Assembly (NCBI GenBank): GCA_028023455.1
Contig: JAQFVV010006470.1
Coordinates: 1-64,000, forward strand
From: Epiperipatus broadwayi
Lineage: Eukaryota > Onychophora > Udeonychophora > Euonychophora > Peripatidae
DNA length: 64,000 nt
Direction of reading: 5' to 3'
The notes beneath the pieces are model-generated. The model was not told the DNA's origin and made no database searches. It was given only the letters and a program-made list of their open reading frames with translations. Shown here one piece after another: positions 10,918 to 21,186 of this stretch. Position 1 is the first letter of the stretch; every line of letters starts with the position of its first letter. A program made the translations under genes and the position numbers.

Positions 10918-11884
10918 TATATATATATATATATATATATATATTCTAGATGATAATATTGTTTTTTTTTTTTAATTTAGAAAACAACTTAAGCAAATAT
11001 ATATATATAACATGTTTTTCATCTCAAATTTTTATTCCTCATGTTTGGAAATAGATCAAAGGAAAAAAAAATAGAAATTAAAATACAAAAACCAAAATAA
11101 TTAAATAGCTTTATATATTAAAACCATCAAAACATCACGGGATCATCATTTAATATTTTTACATAGGCTGTAAATAACCTTAGCTTGTTGTTGATGTCAC
11201 GACCGTGCCGAGAGTTTACTAAACTTATATACAATAATTGAAACACAGGCTTATTATATACCTGTGTCTATATATGTAATATATAGGGTATATGAGTATT
11301 AATCTTTTCGACATATATGTGTTCAAGAGTATCAGTGTTGTGAGATAGTGGAGAGAGGTGGGTCATGTGATAGTCTGTACTCATATACCCTAAACTTATA
11401 TACAGTAAAAAAAAATAAAAAGTGAAATAAAGTCTAAACCAAATTTTATTCAGCTTTCACAAATAAAAGCATGGCATGGTCATGTTTAAATATGTCAAAG
11501 GATCTTTCAAATAATCATGCAATTAATAGTCACTTAGAATATATTGTCTTTTTTTTTAAAAAGGTGGCGGGATCATAATTTTAAGGTAATCAAATTTATG
11601 AATTTCTAAACATGAGCACTGCATGTTCTTAAATATGTAAACTGAATATTTTTGTTCCATCATAAAAATGATTGATGCAGTTTTAATATTAATGGTTTAA
11701 TGCATTGTATTATAAAAAATAATCTTAGATGGTTATTTTCTTGATTGTTATCATCATTAGTAATTGTTTATGCTGATATTTTGTCCCATTGGTATATTTT
11801 GATATTTTTAAAACCACTTTGATTATGAACATTATCATAGTCTGTGATTGATATATTTGTATACTACATAATTATATATACTTA
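10017..11884. other. AT-rich non-coding stretch
   Basis: No coding frame is recognised. It starts with GCATTTGACAGCAG directly after the proposed LTR end. It contains a (TA)n tract at 10876-10944 and short inverted repeats: ACACAGG/CCTGTGT near 11242-11269, and GGGTATATGAGTA at about 11285-11297 pairing with TACTCATATACCC at 11379-11391. CTAAACTTATATACA or a close variant occurs twice (11218 and 11390). Confidence 0.5.
10876..10944. repeat. (TA)n microsatellite
   Basis: Nearly pure TA dinucleotide tract interrupted by one TAGA. Confidence 0.95.
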
Positions 11885-12060
11885 ATTAAAAGATCCAGAA
11901 AGCGACCACATGTTATATGGATGAATGAAATAAGAAAGTGTGCAGGGGTGATGTGAAAAAGAGAAGCTAAAGATCGGAGAAGATGGATTGAACTTGGAGG
12001 ACCTTCATCCTGCGGTGGATTGATAAGGATTGATGATGATGAAGATGAATTATGATAATG
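11885..12060 (+). mobile_element. RTE-like LINE 3' end fragment
   Basis: Decayed copy of the C-terminus and tail of the LINE family also seen at 23.0-23.3 kb, 28.5-29.0 kb and 55.2-56.8 kb. The shared core is the part encoding KRP-H...M-D-I-R-K-x-A-G-V, then the CATCCTGC...GGATTGAT tail and a GATGATGATGA run. Stops interrupt the frame. It is severely 5'-truncated, the usual state of LINE copies. Confidence 0.75.
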
Positions 12061-12465
12061 CTAAAAATGAAGTCAATAAGAGGACTAGCATTCATTCTTT
12101 TTTATTCTGTGAGGTATATAAAATTGATAATTTTAGTCATACCTGCTTATAATATTTTATAGATCTTAGCCTGAAAATCAACATGCTACTTTTAGTGAAT
12201 TAGACTAATCGATTTAGTCATCTATTAATTTCGATATATTATTTTTATACTGTTTAACATTGTATATGTTTCTGGAACATTAGTTTAGGGGAAGTTATGA
12301 AATTATATTGTCATATTTCATTATCGTAAAGTTTAAATATTTTATAGACTGATCGTTAAAATTTTTCATCGTCAAAGTATTGACAAATGGTTAAATTTGT
12401 CTGTGAAACTTTTCTTAGAAATATTAGCTACCGTTTTATATGAATATATTATTTAAGCCAACAAT
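12061..12465. other. AT-rich spacer, nothing recognised
   Basis: No frame, repeat or RNA signal could be supported. Confidence 0.5.
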
Positions 12466-13140
12466 CATCACATGACCACCACCTCTTATGCTTGTGTATA
12501 ACTGTTATTAAAACAGGCAAAACTCACTATAAATATTGCCACACACAGCATTCTAGAGTAATCAATGGAATGCCAGAAGGCTTGCACATAAAATCCCCAT
12601 CTAGTGCCTACTCATCCAATATCCCCAGACTTGTTTCTGTCTTGTGTCCTTCGTCATTAAGGAGACTTGGATCTGAGAGCACTGCACCTAGATCTTAGGA
12701 TATAATGCAACCCTCCAGCAGCCACCTTTTTTCTCCACTTAAATACAAAACTATGAGTCTTAAACTAAAAACACCTTAATGTTTTCAATACAAGCCCATT
12801 AGCTTATATAGTCATATGGGTCTAAACTCAGTTCAGTACCCATACATTTTGGTGTCTTTTGTTCTTTGATAACCATAGCCACCACTATCCTATTAGGCAG
12901 GATTGGTTTTACACCAATAAACATCACATGACTACCACCTCTTATGCTTATGTATAACTGTTGTTAAAGCAGGCAAAACACTATACATATTGCCACACAC
13001 AGCAAGCTAGAGTAATCAATGGATTCCAGAAGACAGAAAATAGTCTGGGGATATTGGATGAGTGGGCACTAGATGGGGATTTTCCATTGATTACTCTAGC
13101 TTGCCGTGTGTAACAATACGTATAATGAGTTTGCCTATAT
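12466..13140. repeat. ~440-bp repeat family, locus 1 (one full unit, one partial, one inverted end)
   Basis: Unit 1 (+) runs about 12466-12910. Unit 2 (+) starts at about 12916 with the same CATCACATGAC...CACCTCTTATGCTT and GCCACACACAGCA landmarks and stops near 13030. Then 13031-13140 is the same sequence inverted: CTGGGGATATTGGATGAG mirrors the region near 12614-12631. A 68-residue frame at 12492-12698 is just part of this repeat. The family recurs at 43.2-44.6 kb. Confidence 0.75.
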
Positions 13141-14216
13141 TAATATAATATTTTGAATTATTTTAAATGGATGAATGGTTCTTTAGATTCTGTACATCAA
13201 TAATTAAAAAATAAAAAGTAAAACGAAACACCAATGTTTTCCTGGTTAAATATTAAAAGAAATGATGCATTATCAGGTTTTTAAAATGATACAATGAGCA
13301 GGTTTTATTTTTCGATGTAGGTCATTATTACTTCAATTAAAAGTCAGACTGGAACAATTTTATGTTTTATTCATTTACATAATATATTTTATTATGTTAC
13401 ATTCGAAATTAGTAAAATCCCCATTTTAATAATAATAGTTATTAAGAGATCTTACTTAGAAATTGAAGATTTCAAATTCAATCTGATAACGATAAGTTAG
13501 TATATTTGACATTTACTTGATGTAGAATTGACACTTAGTTTAATTAGACATCCACAATCTGTGAACAACAACTATTACTCTACTATTACTACCAATTGTA
13601 CTACTGTTACTACTACTAATACCACTACAATTATTATTATTATTATTATCATCATCATCATCATCATCTTTTCATAACATCCACTCACTCATTTTTTTGA
13701 TATGTCACAATAACTATTTTATCCCGAATAAAGGTATGCGTTGCACTCTTTCATACAATTATGGATTGCCTCATGACAATTAGTCATATTATTAAATAAA
13801 TTATTTATGCTCTAAAATAGATGTGCATCTTAATGATACTTATGACACATCTCATGAGTGTACTAGAAGGCATCAGGATTTTTTTTAGAAGTGGAACTGA
13901 AATTTCTAATGGAGTTATGGATGTTATTAGTAAAAGTCCTTAATAAACTAACATTATAACAAAAAAAATTCTGTTGCCTGTTGATAAAGACAATTACAAA
14001 AACAATTCTATGTTGCTAAATCTGATTAACTCTTTTATTTATAAACATGTCATTGACTGATAAAATATTCAAAACATCCAAGCTGGAGACTTATTAAATA
14101 TGTCTATGCTAATGATCTAATAAAAAAATCATTTAAAGGTTATAAAAAGATTAGTATAGTAAAAACCCACTTTGCACTATCAATATTCCTAATTATTTAG
14201 AAAATAATTCTTTTAT
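13141..14216. other. AT-rich spacer with a trinucleotide tract
   Basis: No gene seen. An imperfect run of ATT followed by ATC triplets lies at about 13628-13668. Confidence 0.5.
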
Positions 14217-14597
14217 TTGAATTATTTTGATATTTCCAATTTTTATAAAACTAAAATATTTAGACGATGTAGGTCTTTTCTATCTAATTTATTTTCACTT
14301 CAGTATTATAAAATAAGTGTAAAAAAAGAAAACATAAATACTACTCTAGTATGCAAAATAATTTATAATATTTATCACAAATTAAAGAATAATTACACTG
14401 ATAGAAACTTTATTAGTAATTCTGCATCTCTGTTTAATCAAAATTCATTGATGAAGTATAAACCCATTAAACCATTTATTGAAAGGAAACAAAATAAACA
14501 TTCTTCCAATAATTTATTGGAAGAGATTGATGTTTATAAGAATAAAATATTATTTAAAAAAAAATCAGAAGTAAAATTTATATATAAACTTTTATAA
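14217..14597 (+). CDS. Unrecognised 126-residue frame, possibly a retroelement remnant
   Basis: The longest frame between the gypsy element and the LRR exon. Lys/Asn-rich, with no signal peptide, membrane segment or motif I know. Upstream, 13970-14130 contains broken protein-like pieces (for example PVDKDNYKNN and AGDLLNMSMLMI). This suggests a decayed element rather than a host gene, but I cannot name a family. In DNA this AT-rich, with TAA and TAG frequent, 126 codons is longer than chance usually gives. Confidence 0.25.
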   Translation: MNYFDISNFYKTKIFRRCRSFLSNLFSLQYYKISVKKENINTTLVCKIIYNIYHKLKNNYTDRNFISNSASLFNQNSLMKYKPIKPFIERKQNKHSSNNLLEEIDVYKNKILFKKKSEVKFIYKLL

Positions 14598-14861
14598 ATA
14601 TATTTTTCGGATATGTTAGTTACCATGATATCTTTTGATATTAAAATATTATTGAAGAAAGTTGCATATAAGAGTTATTTATTTTAAAGTAATATGTTTA
14701 ATTGTAGATCAGCCTGTTTTTATAATTCTCTTCCCAAACCATCATGAGATTACTCTCTCTTATTTATGACCCAAAGTGTTTTTTACTTTTTTTCATAGTT
14801 TCTTGGCCAACTTAATATATAGTCTATTTGTATTTTACTTTGATATTTATTTATTTTTATT
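14598..14861. other. AT-rich spacer, nothing recognised
   Basis: No supported feature. Confidence 0.4.
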
Positions 14862-14863
14862 TA

Positions 14864-16006
14864 CACCTGGGGGGTTCATTTTATGGGGGTTATTTTAATG
14901 CGATTTTAAAGTCACATGATTAATGTTTCTTCTTAATATCTTTCATATTTTGCTATATTTATTAGATATCAATAAATTTAAATTATTAATAATTTATTTT
15001 GACTTGAAATCATTTTTTTTTTAAAAATATAACATTATATTAGCATCTATCGTGAATATGCCCTGAAACTGTATTTAGAATCTTAGCTTCTATGTAAATA
15101 ACTTATTTATAATAATGAATAAATAATAATTATAGATTTATACTTATGTATAAAAATATTGCAATAAACATTCAAAAATTTTAAAATTTTAAAATGTATT
15201 TTGTTAGATATAACAGAAATAAATAATCTTAGATTTTTAAAATAAATAACGAAGATTTTATTGATTTTGAAAACTGAAAAAAATATTTCTAATGATAATA
15301 TATAATCTTTTTGTTTTGATTGCGATCTAATTTTTTTAATATAGAAACAAAATGTGAACATTTAAAATTTATTTCAGTAGTAAAAATCAGTTAATCATAG
15401 ATTTTAGGTTGACATGTGAGACAAAGACAAATGTCAGAAAATGCTGAAATCTGAGTTTCCTGCAATGAACAACAACTTAAGTTTCAATGAGAGCAAAATA
15501 ATTATATGTCTGGATATCACGAGCTTTATAAACAATTAGTAAAATCATCGTCTCAAAGTTTAATCACCAATTACATTGTCAACAGAAAACCATTAACCCA
15601 GCACAAGACTGAAAGTGGTGCTAGTTGTACTTCCACTTGTGATGAATCTGATTTCTTACCAGTTTACAAACGAATTGCATATTGTCAAATAGTGATAATG
15701 ATTAAAATATATATGAAAAAAAAAGTAAAATGAAATACTGTAGTTAATAAAAAAAAGTAAAAAAAAGTTTGTCTTGTATCAATTTTTTTCAAATATTTGA
15801 TATTTTTTATTAGTCATAATTTATTTCCTAATTTTTTAAATGTAAATGTTAAAGTAATTTTTCCTTGTTGCTTTGCTGTTATGCCATTTTTGAAAATTAC
15901 AGAACCTATCCCCTATTTTTCAAGGTAAGTTAAGTCCATTTTTGTGCAAATTTTTTAATATGGGTTTTCTGTGGAACCTATCTATTGCATAAAATGAGAC
16001 CAGGTG
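14864..16006 (+). mobile_element. TA-flanked DNA transposon, copy A (1.14 kb, non-autonomous)
   Basis: The left terminus CACCTGG...TTCATTTTATG (14864 onward) and right terminus CATAAAATGAGACCAGGTG (ending 16006) are inverted repeats. Both are bordered by TA (14862-14863 and 16007-16008), the target duplication of Tc1/mariner/pogo-type elements. Copy B at 32521-33360 has the same termini and shares an internal coding remnant (here 15506-15733) plus a TTTGTCTTGTATC block. Internal sequence is eroded, so it would need a transposase in trans. Confidence 0.75.
15506..15733 (+). pseudogene. Coding remnant inside DNA transposon A, possible transposase C-terminus
   Basis: 75 residues. The segment SQSLITNYIVNRKPLTQH and the following GASCTSTCDESDFLPVYKR are conserved at protein level in copy B (LITNYVVTRKPLTQH, then GASCISSCEESDFLPVCK). 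Two copies keeping the peptide better than the flanking DNA suggests former coding. A Ser-rich LxxxY-type C-terminus would fit a pogo/Tigger-like transposase, but I cannot identify the family with confidence. Confidence 0.45.
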
Positions 16007-16008
16007 TA

Positions 16009-16520
16009 CTTTTATTTGGTTGTGTATGATATTACTTGTTTTTATTATAATGTGATGGAAATGAGATCTAAGTCAAACTTACTACATATTTTTTTTATAT
16101 CTGATAATTTTCATACTTTTCCACTGGCTGTAACATTATTTTCACATTATATCCACTACAGCTGTTTATACATGACTGAAATATGGTTTGTGGCTTTTTT
16201 GTATCACTTAATTATAATGATAATATAAAATGTATAAAATTTGATTGAAAAGAATACCTTTTTTTATAAATGCTATTCTACAAAACAATTATTAAATAAT
16301 ATTTAATCTTTATTAGAAATCATTTATGTAGCTGTTCTTAATAGCGTAACAACTGACAAATTTTGTTGATATAGACAACAACCCCACCCCCTCATGACTA
16401 CCCCTCCTGAAAATATTAGTTATTAAATAATTTAATGTGTCTACTGGTCAAATAATCATGAACTGTAATACAAACATGCTTTACCAATATAATTTTTGCT
16501 TATACATTTTTTTATCTGTA
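16009..16520. other. AT-rich spacer upstream of the LRR exon
   Basis: No exon or element recognised. The first exon of the LRR gene (start codon) was not located here or further upstream. Confidence 0.4.
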
Positions 16521-16522
16521 TG

Positions 16523-16566
<44 letters not shown>

Positions 16567-16573
16567 AAATATG

Positions 16574-16612
<39 letters not shown>
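16521..16612. repeat. (TA)n tract with a central palindrome
   Basis: Two TA runs flank ATACATATAAAAATATGTAT, a near-perfect palindrome. The tract ends a few bases before the LRR exon's splice acceptor. Confidence 0.9.
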
Positions 16613-16616
<4 letters not shown>

Positions 16617-16622
16617 TTTTAG

Positions 16623-17196
16623 AAAATCAGTCTAATAGCAGCAGTTTATTTTGTGATTATACATAACATTTCATTATGTATGGGAACAACTTTTATTAGG
16701 CAATGTCCTAATGATTTTTGGGATCTGCTTTGTAGTTGTGTTGATTTTCGAATTTATTGTAATCTTATTAATTCAATGGATGAAGTGACACCTTATCTAG
16801 AACGCCCTCGATCTTTAGAATTATTAGACATTAAATTCTCATCAATGACACGCCTACCAAAACAATCATTTGGTGAAATTCAAGTAGTTCAGATTTCACT
16901 AGAGGGTAACCAACTGCAATATATTGATAAAGATGCTTTTCAGGGAGTGGATACTGTCTTGAGAAAATTAACTATTACTCAAACGTTAATTTCAGATTTA
17001 CCGATACAAGCCTTTGTTCATTTGCCCTCTCTTGAAATATTAGATTTAAAATACAACCAAATTACAACTATTCCAAGAATGGCATTTCAAAATCTAAGGA
17101 AATTATTAAGTGTGATATTAATTGGAAACTTCATTGCAACAATTGAGAATGGTGCATTTGAAGAACCAAAAACATTACTGTTTATTGATATCCACG
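16623..17196 (+). CDS. Secreted leucine-rich-repeat protein, internal exon
   Basis: This 574-base exon opens after TATTATTTTTTAG (acceptor AG at 16621-16622) and ends CACG|GTAAGAG (donor GT at 17197-17198), phase 1. Reading in frame from 16623: a hydrophobic segment ISLIAAVYFVIIHNISLC (likely the rest of a signal peptide), then QCPNDFW...CSC...IYC, a Cys-rich N-terminal LRR cap. About five LRRs follow: SLELLDIKF, VVQISLEGNQLQYIDKDAF, LRKLTI..LISDLPIQAF, LEILDLKYNQITTIPRMAF, LLSVILIGNFIATIENGAF. It would be an extracellular protein-interaction module. It resembles the short secreted LRR proteins that arthropod annotations name after the Oplophorus luciferase non-catalytic subunit, but the role here is unknown. 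No start codon is counted because the frame is interrupted exactly at the acceptor, so a first exon encoding Met is missing. Confidence 0.82.
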
Positions 17197-17325
17197 GTAA
17201 GAGTTAATATGTTTGCGAGTAAATAACATTAAAGCATGCATATGATTAAAATGTATGAATATGTATAAATGATATAATGTTTGACTCACCCGTGTATGAT
17301 TTTTTGCACTAATATATATATATAT

Positions 17326-17373
17326 AGACTTCAATGTTGTTATACATCAATGCTTACAGTATCTTTGCAAAAG

Positions 17374-17413
<40 letters not shown>

Positions 17414-17470
17414 TTCAATGTTGTTATACATTCAATGCTTACAGTATCTTTGCAAAAGTTTCCATAATAT
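17326..17470. repeat. Direct duplication separated by (TA)n
   Basis: ACTTCAATGTTGTTATACAT and about 33 following bases (to AAAAGTTTC) occur at about 17327-17378 and again at about 17411-17464, with a TA tract at 17378-17411 between them. Only a one- or two-base difference is visible. Confidence 0.85.
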
Positions 17471-17648
17471 TTGTTACTGAATTGATTGCAGTGTGATCCA
17501 GCAGAAACATTCATATACTTGTGCAATGGCCAATATGATAATATATCATTTATATCTAGAGCAGGTGGAATCTACTTTTAAATATATATATATATATAAT
17601 AAAACAATCCAAGTCAGATATCAAAAAACTTGTTTTAAGCTTGTATTA

Positions 17649-17755
17649 CAGATATGTAATATAGGGAGCGTGCTAACAGTTCTAATAAGCTTTCATTGAT
17701 AAGAGCTGCAAGAGAAAGCCTGTTCGTTCTATTAGCACGATCCCTATATTTCATA
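17649..17755. repeat. Hairpin-forming inverted repeat
   Basis: AATATAGGGAGCGTGCTAAC (near 17658) pairs with TATTAGCACGATCCCTATATT (near 17731-17751). The loop also contains complementary pieces (AAGCTTTC/GAAAGCCT). It is a small MITE-like hairpin just inside the intron. Confidence 0.7.
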
Positions 17756-17759
17756 TATA

Positions 17760-18067
17760 TATATGTGTGTATAATAGCTATTTGTGAATGATCTATATTC
17801 AAATTAGTAGATTAAAACGTTTGTTTAACTTATTTAGAAGTTTATATAACGATAAAAATTCTTATCTTTAATATAAACTACAAAAGCTTCATTATAAATA
17901 TAAGTATTAGATATCTCTATTATGAATAAATTTATTTTAATTTAGTGTGAGAAGAGAAAAGAAAAACGAATAAAGTATGAAAAAAATATTTGTTTGTAAA
18001 ATGATTTAATTTAGTTTAAAATAATTTTTTTCATCTTTTAGAAATTAAAAGATAAAAAATAGGAGCG
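17760..18067. other. AT-rich intronic spacer
   Basis: Nothing recognised. Confidence 0.4.
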
Positions 18068-18161
18068 TTTTTTTTTTTCATGTGTGAAATGCGTTGACCG
18101 GGAAACGAATCCGGGCCAGCTGCTTGGAAGGCAGCTATGCTAACCACTGGGCCACCAACGC
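18068..18161 (-). mobile_element. tRNA-derived retroposon (SINE-like), copy 1
   Basis: The tRNA-Gly-like head is followed by a short unique tail TTTCACACATG and 11 A residues (seen as T at 18068-18078 on the plus strand). Clear target-site duplications were not found. Confidence 0.5.
18090..18161 (-). tRNA. tRNA-Gly(UCC)-like sequence, probably a pseudogene or SINE head
   Basis: 72 bases on the minus strand closely follow eukaryotic tRNA-Gly(UCC): acceptor GCGTTGG pairing with TCAACGC, discriminator A, an AGTGGTTAGCA D-loop, and anticodon arm GCTGCCTTCCAAGCAGC with anticodon TCC. Against function: the T-loop reads TTCGTTT (universal A58 lost) and the last T-stem pair is A-C. It is followed by TTTCACACATGA and a poly(A) run rather than by an immediate T-run terminator. 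The same tail occurs at the SINE-like copy at 51042. A retroposed copy is the better reading. Confidence 0.6.
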
Positions 18162-19330
18162 TTGACAGGAACATTTTTTAGAATGATTTATATGTGCAAA
18201 GAATATATTCAACATTTTGAACAGCAGAACATGCCCCAGGTGACATTTGATAGATTCTATTCTAAAATAACTTTATTAAAACAAATAATATATGTTTACA
18301 AATGATGCTATAGGCATAATTAATAATTACCTGTTAACATAATGGTAAAAAAAGGACAAAACTTAATAAATTAATACATGATATTTTGGTCATCAAGGAC
18401 TTTGGTTATTTCTTTACTGTATTACTGAAGCAACAATTCAAAATAGAATGTTATGAAAGATAACTTCAATTTTTTAGATAATTTTTTTTCATCTTTTATC
18501 ACTGTATCATTATCATCATGATAAACATATAGCTATAGACGAGTGATACCCAATCTTTTTCCTGAGACTTTAGCATGTCACAAGCTATCTAATGTCAATT
18601 CCTTAAGATTTAATTTAATCTAATGTAATATCAAGAGGTTTCAAAGCAATTACAATATTGCATGCTTATTTTATTTTTATTTTTTTTTTTAAAAAAAGGA
18701 CTTTAAAGTAACAAACAAATTCGTGAATCACCAATGAATTATTTAGTAGGAAATTTCCTTAAGTCATTTTTTCTCAATTTTAAAAGTTTTATTATAGCGA
18801 TCATACCAACATGCTTATCTACAGAAATCTTAACAACATTTTATCAATAGTCCCTTAAAAACTAGACTTGCTAATATTGATCAGTCATTTGATAAATATC
18901 TAAAATTTAAAATCACATCGCTGGAGGTCGAAACATATGGAAATAAAATAAAAAAGTCTGTATTGATTTATTTTTATTTTTTAAAAAAATATTTGTGTTT
19001 ATATGTGCAATATTTGTTGAAGAAAATAAGATTTACTTATAGATTATTTCTCTCAGATATTACGTCAGAAAAAAGTGAAATTATAAAAATACATTAATTA
19101 ATATTAGTATTATTGAATTATTGACAAATATATCCCTTCCCCCCAAAACACTTATAATTGGGAGTTTTCTGGAGGTTTGTTATGATGGTATTTTAATTGT
19201 ATTTATATATTGGACTATTTCTATCATCGAAAATCAAGTATTGAATGTGTTGTGAAAAAAAAAAAAAAACTATTTAAATTTTCCAATTAACTCAATTCTT
19301 AGTAATAACACACAGGTTATTAGGTTAAGT
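18162..19330. other. AT-rich intronic spacer
   Basis: No supported feature; homopolymer runs only. Confidence 0.4.
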
Positions 19331-19740
19331 AGAGAGGTAAAGGTACATAGAACGAAATTCAAAGAAGCTACTCACATGACAATGGTGAATAACTCCACAA
19401 GTCAACCTAGTGTGGCCATACATTATGTGTGGAAAACACTAATCAACTTTGCTCCTAAGAAAAAGTAGCGATATTAGAAGGAACATCATAGATGAACATA
19501 TGAAATTTCTACGGACTGTTGAGTTTATCAAGATGGATCCGTTGGTTAGAGTGTTAACTTACAATTAAACATTCATGAATCTAAAGACCCAGATTTGATT
19601 TCCAACATAATTCTTTCACTGGTGAGATGAACAACACCTGAAGAAGAGAGCAGAATATTACTACTGGAAACCCTGTGGAATATACTAACTTGTATGCAAT
19701 TATTAATAGTTGTTTGCCATTGAAAAAACTGAAATAAAAT
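19331..19740 (+). mobile_element. Poseidon-type PLE, 3' end fragment
   Basis: Matches the last part of the PLE at 23.7-25.9 kb: the coding end (KFKEATHMTMVNNSTSQPS and VWKTLINFAPKKK, then stop), then a tRNA-like stretch (GTTGGTTAGAGTGTTAACTT) and a CTGAAGA...GAAA segment (19638-19670). It is 5'-truncated and lies just upstream of a LINE fragment. Confidence 0.75.
19638..19675 (+). ncRNA. Hammerhead-ribozyme-like motif in a PLE 3' tail
   Basis: CTGAAGA (19638-19644) matches the conserved CUGANGA box and GAAA is at 19667-19670. The sequence between (AGAGAGCAGAATATTACTACTG) can form only an imperfect stem II. PLEs are known to carry hammerhead motifs. Activity of this copy is doubtful. Confidence 0.45.
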
Positions 19741-19805
19741 TAATTAAAAAAAACATTCAATATTTAATATTAGAAATGAAAATAGTCTAATATGGAAGTA
19801 CACCT

Positions 19806-19992
19806 AAAATATTAAAAGGAAATATGCCTATGTGTTTGAAAAAGAAAGATTTTTAATAAATATATATTATCACTTCTAATTTATGGATCTGAGATTTGGA
19901 CACTTAATAGAAGAATAATACAGAGACTTCAGATCACTCAAAGAAGTATGAAATGATGCATGTTGGGAATAACAACAAGATATTAAAAAGCA
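19806..19992 (+). mobile_element. RTE-like LINE fragment, 5' part of a split copy
   Basis: Frame pieces correspond to LINE ORF2 after the RT domain: AYVFEK-R-FLI-, then LLIYGSEIWTLNRR and LGITTRY. The piece ends in a (TA)n tract at 19993. The continuation (GEQTGVTDTIIE) resumes at 23016 after the PLE insertion. Confidence 0.75.
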
Positions 19993-20022
19993 ATATATAT
20001 ATATATATATATAAAACCAAAA
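19993..20022. repeat. (TA)n at the left border of the inverted PLE pair
   Basis: Pure TA run between LINE sequence and PLE 3' UTR. Confidence 0.9.
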
Positions 20023-20112
20023 CTGTCTAACACTATACTAGCAAAAAATAAAAATGCAAAACCATAAAACAATACAGTACTAGATTAAATTCAAAATTTT
20101 ACCAAAATCCTT

Positions 20113-20156
20113 ACACAACCATGGTTTCATCTACTACAAATAGACCTTCTCAAGTG
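20113..20156 (-). ncRNA. Conserved hairpin-GAAA motif in PLE 3' UTR (left arm)
   Basis: Mirror copy of the motif at 22864-22907: CACTTGAGAAG, hairpin TATT-TGT-AGTA, GATGAAACC. Described fully at the right-arm entry. Confidence 0.5.
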
Positions 20157-20212
20157 AAAATCAACCTAAAGGAAAACATATATATATACAAACAAACAAA
20201 CCTTCCCATAAT

Positions 20213-21175
20213 TCATTTCAAACTCCACCTTCCCTTAATATCAAAAGAAGTCTTCATAAGATTGATAGCCTCAGAATCAAGGAGTTTTATCATCAAAGTC
20301 TCCTTTATTCTTCTTTTTAACTCATTCTTTTCATAAAAAATAACCGAAGCATTGTTAAACAATATTCTATGACCTGTATTCAATTCATGAATATATAAAG
20401 CTGAGTTAAGATACCTATGTTTAACTCTACTTATATGAACCTTAACCCTTTCCTTAAGGCTAAATTTACTCTGGCCTACATAAAATTTACCACAACTACA
20501 TGGAATTTTATAAACAATACCAGGAATAGACCTACTATCAATAGACTGCTTTGAACCATTAAGTAATGAATTCAAATCAGAACCTTTCCTCCATGCAACC
20601 TTCTTTCCACCTAACAAATGACTATTCCTATAAACCAAATTATAAATTGATGCTTTAAATGGTAAAGACATATAATCATCATCCTTACCAACAAAATTCT
20701 TATCATCCAAATCACGACTATAAACATTATTATTAAATACCACTTTTTTAATAAAATCATGACTATAACCCAATTCTACATATTCAGCAGCAAATTGACT
20801 TTTTTGAATATCAGCATCATTATTAAAATTATTAAGCCTTCTATTCCGACAACAAAAATTCAACAAAGACATTTTTTTATGTATAAAAGGCTGATAACTA
20901 TCAGGCCTAATCATATTTCTCAAATTTTTAGGTTTTATAAAATGACTACAAAACAAAACATCATTAACCTTCTCAACATTTAAATCTAAAAACTTTAATT
21001 TTACAAAATCAAAACCACCCCCCTCAATTGTAAACTTAATATTAGAATCAAAACCATTCAATCCACATAAAAACTCTTCTAATTTCTCTTTCTGAATAAC
21101 AAACAAACAATCATCAACATACCTAACAAATAATTTAATAGAACCTGAAAACATATTAATAATACTACACTCCAA
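20213..21175 (-). CDS. PLE C-terminal half (RT palm to GIY-YIG endonuclease), inverted truncated copy
   Basis: 320 residues that repeat the last 319 residues of the plus-strand frame at 21200-22807, with only a few substitutions (DSNIKF for DSSIKF, LFNNAS for LFDNAS). It holds RYVDDCLFVI (RT motif C), KFLDLNV, then the linker and a GIY-YIG domain (CSCGKFYVGQS, SLKERVKVH). Its 5' part is replaced by the join at 21186. It lacks RT motifs 1 to B, so it cannot encode a working RT. The open frame and near-identity show the pair is young. Confidence 0.88.
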   Translation of the reverse strand: MECSIINMFSGSIKLFVRYVDDCLFVIQKEKLEEFLCGLNGFDSNIKFTIEGGGFDFVKLKFLDLNVEKVNDVLFCSHFIKPKNLRNMIRPDSYQPFIHKKMSLLNFCCRNRRLNNFNNDADIQKSQFAAEYVELGYSHDFIKKVVFNNNVYSRDLDDKNFVGKDDDYMSLPFKASIYNLVYRNSHLLGGKKVAWRKGSDLNSLLNGSKQSIDSRSIPGIVYKIPCSCGKFYVGQSKFSLKERVKVHISRVKHRYLNSALYIHELNTGHRILFNNASVIFYEKNELKRRIKETLMIKLLDSEAINLMKTSFDIKGRWSLK

Positions 21176-21186
21176 ATAATCAATAT

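Larger units (their letters stand above)
20055..21186 (-). mobile_element. PLE, inverted left arm (1132 bases)
   Basis: Reverse complement of 21834-22965, with equal length (1132 bases) and no indel noticed. It contains the 3' half of the PLE frame and the whole shared 3' UTR. The outer end adds about 30 bases (20023-20054) before the TA tract that the right arm lacks. Confidence 0.9.

Noticed and set aside
12492-12698. 68-codon frame
   Set aside because: Lies wholly within the ~440-bp repeat family and is not conserved as protein in the other copies.
18090-18161. Functional tRNA-Gly(UCC) gene
   Set aside because: Loss of T-loop A58, a broken T-stem pair and a poly(A) tail instead of an immediate Pol III terminator favour a retroposed copy. 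Kept as tRNA-like, not as a functional gene.
20759-20983. 74-codon frames opposite the PLE frames (20759-20983 plus, 22037-22261 minus)
   Set aside because: Identical antisense shadows of the duplicated PLE coding region.
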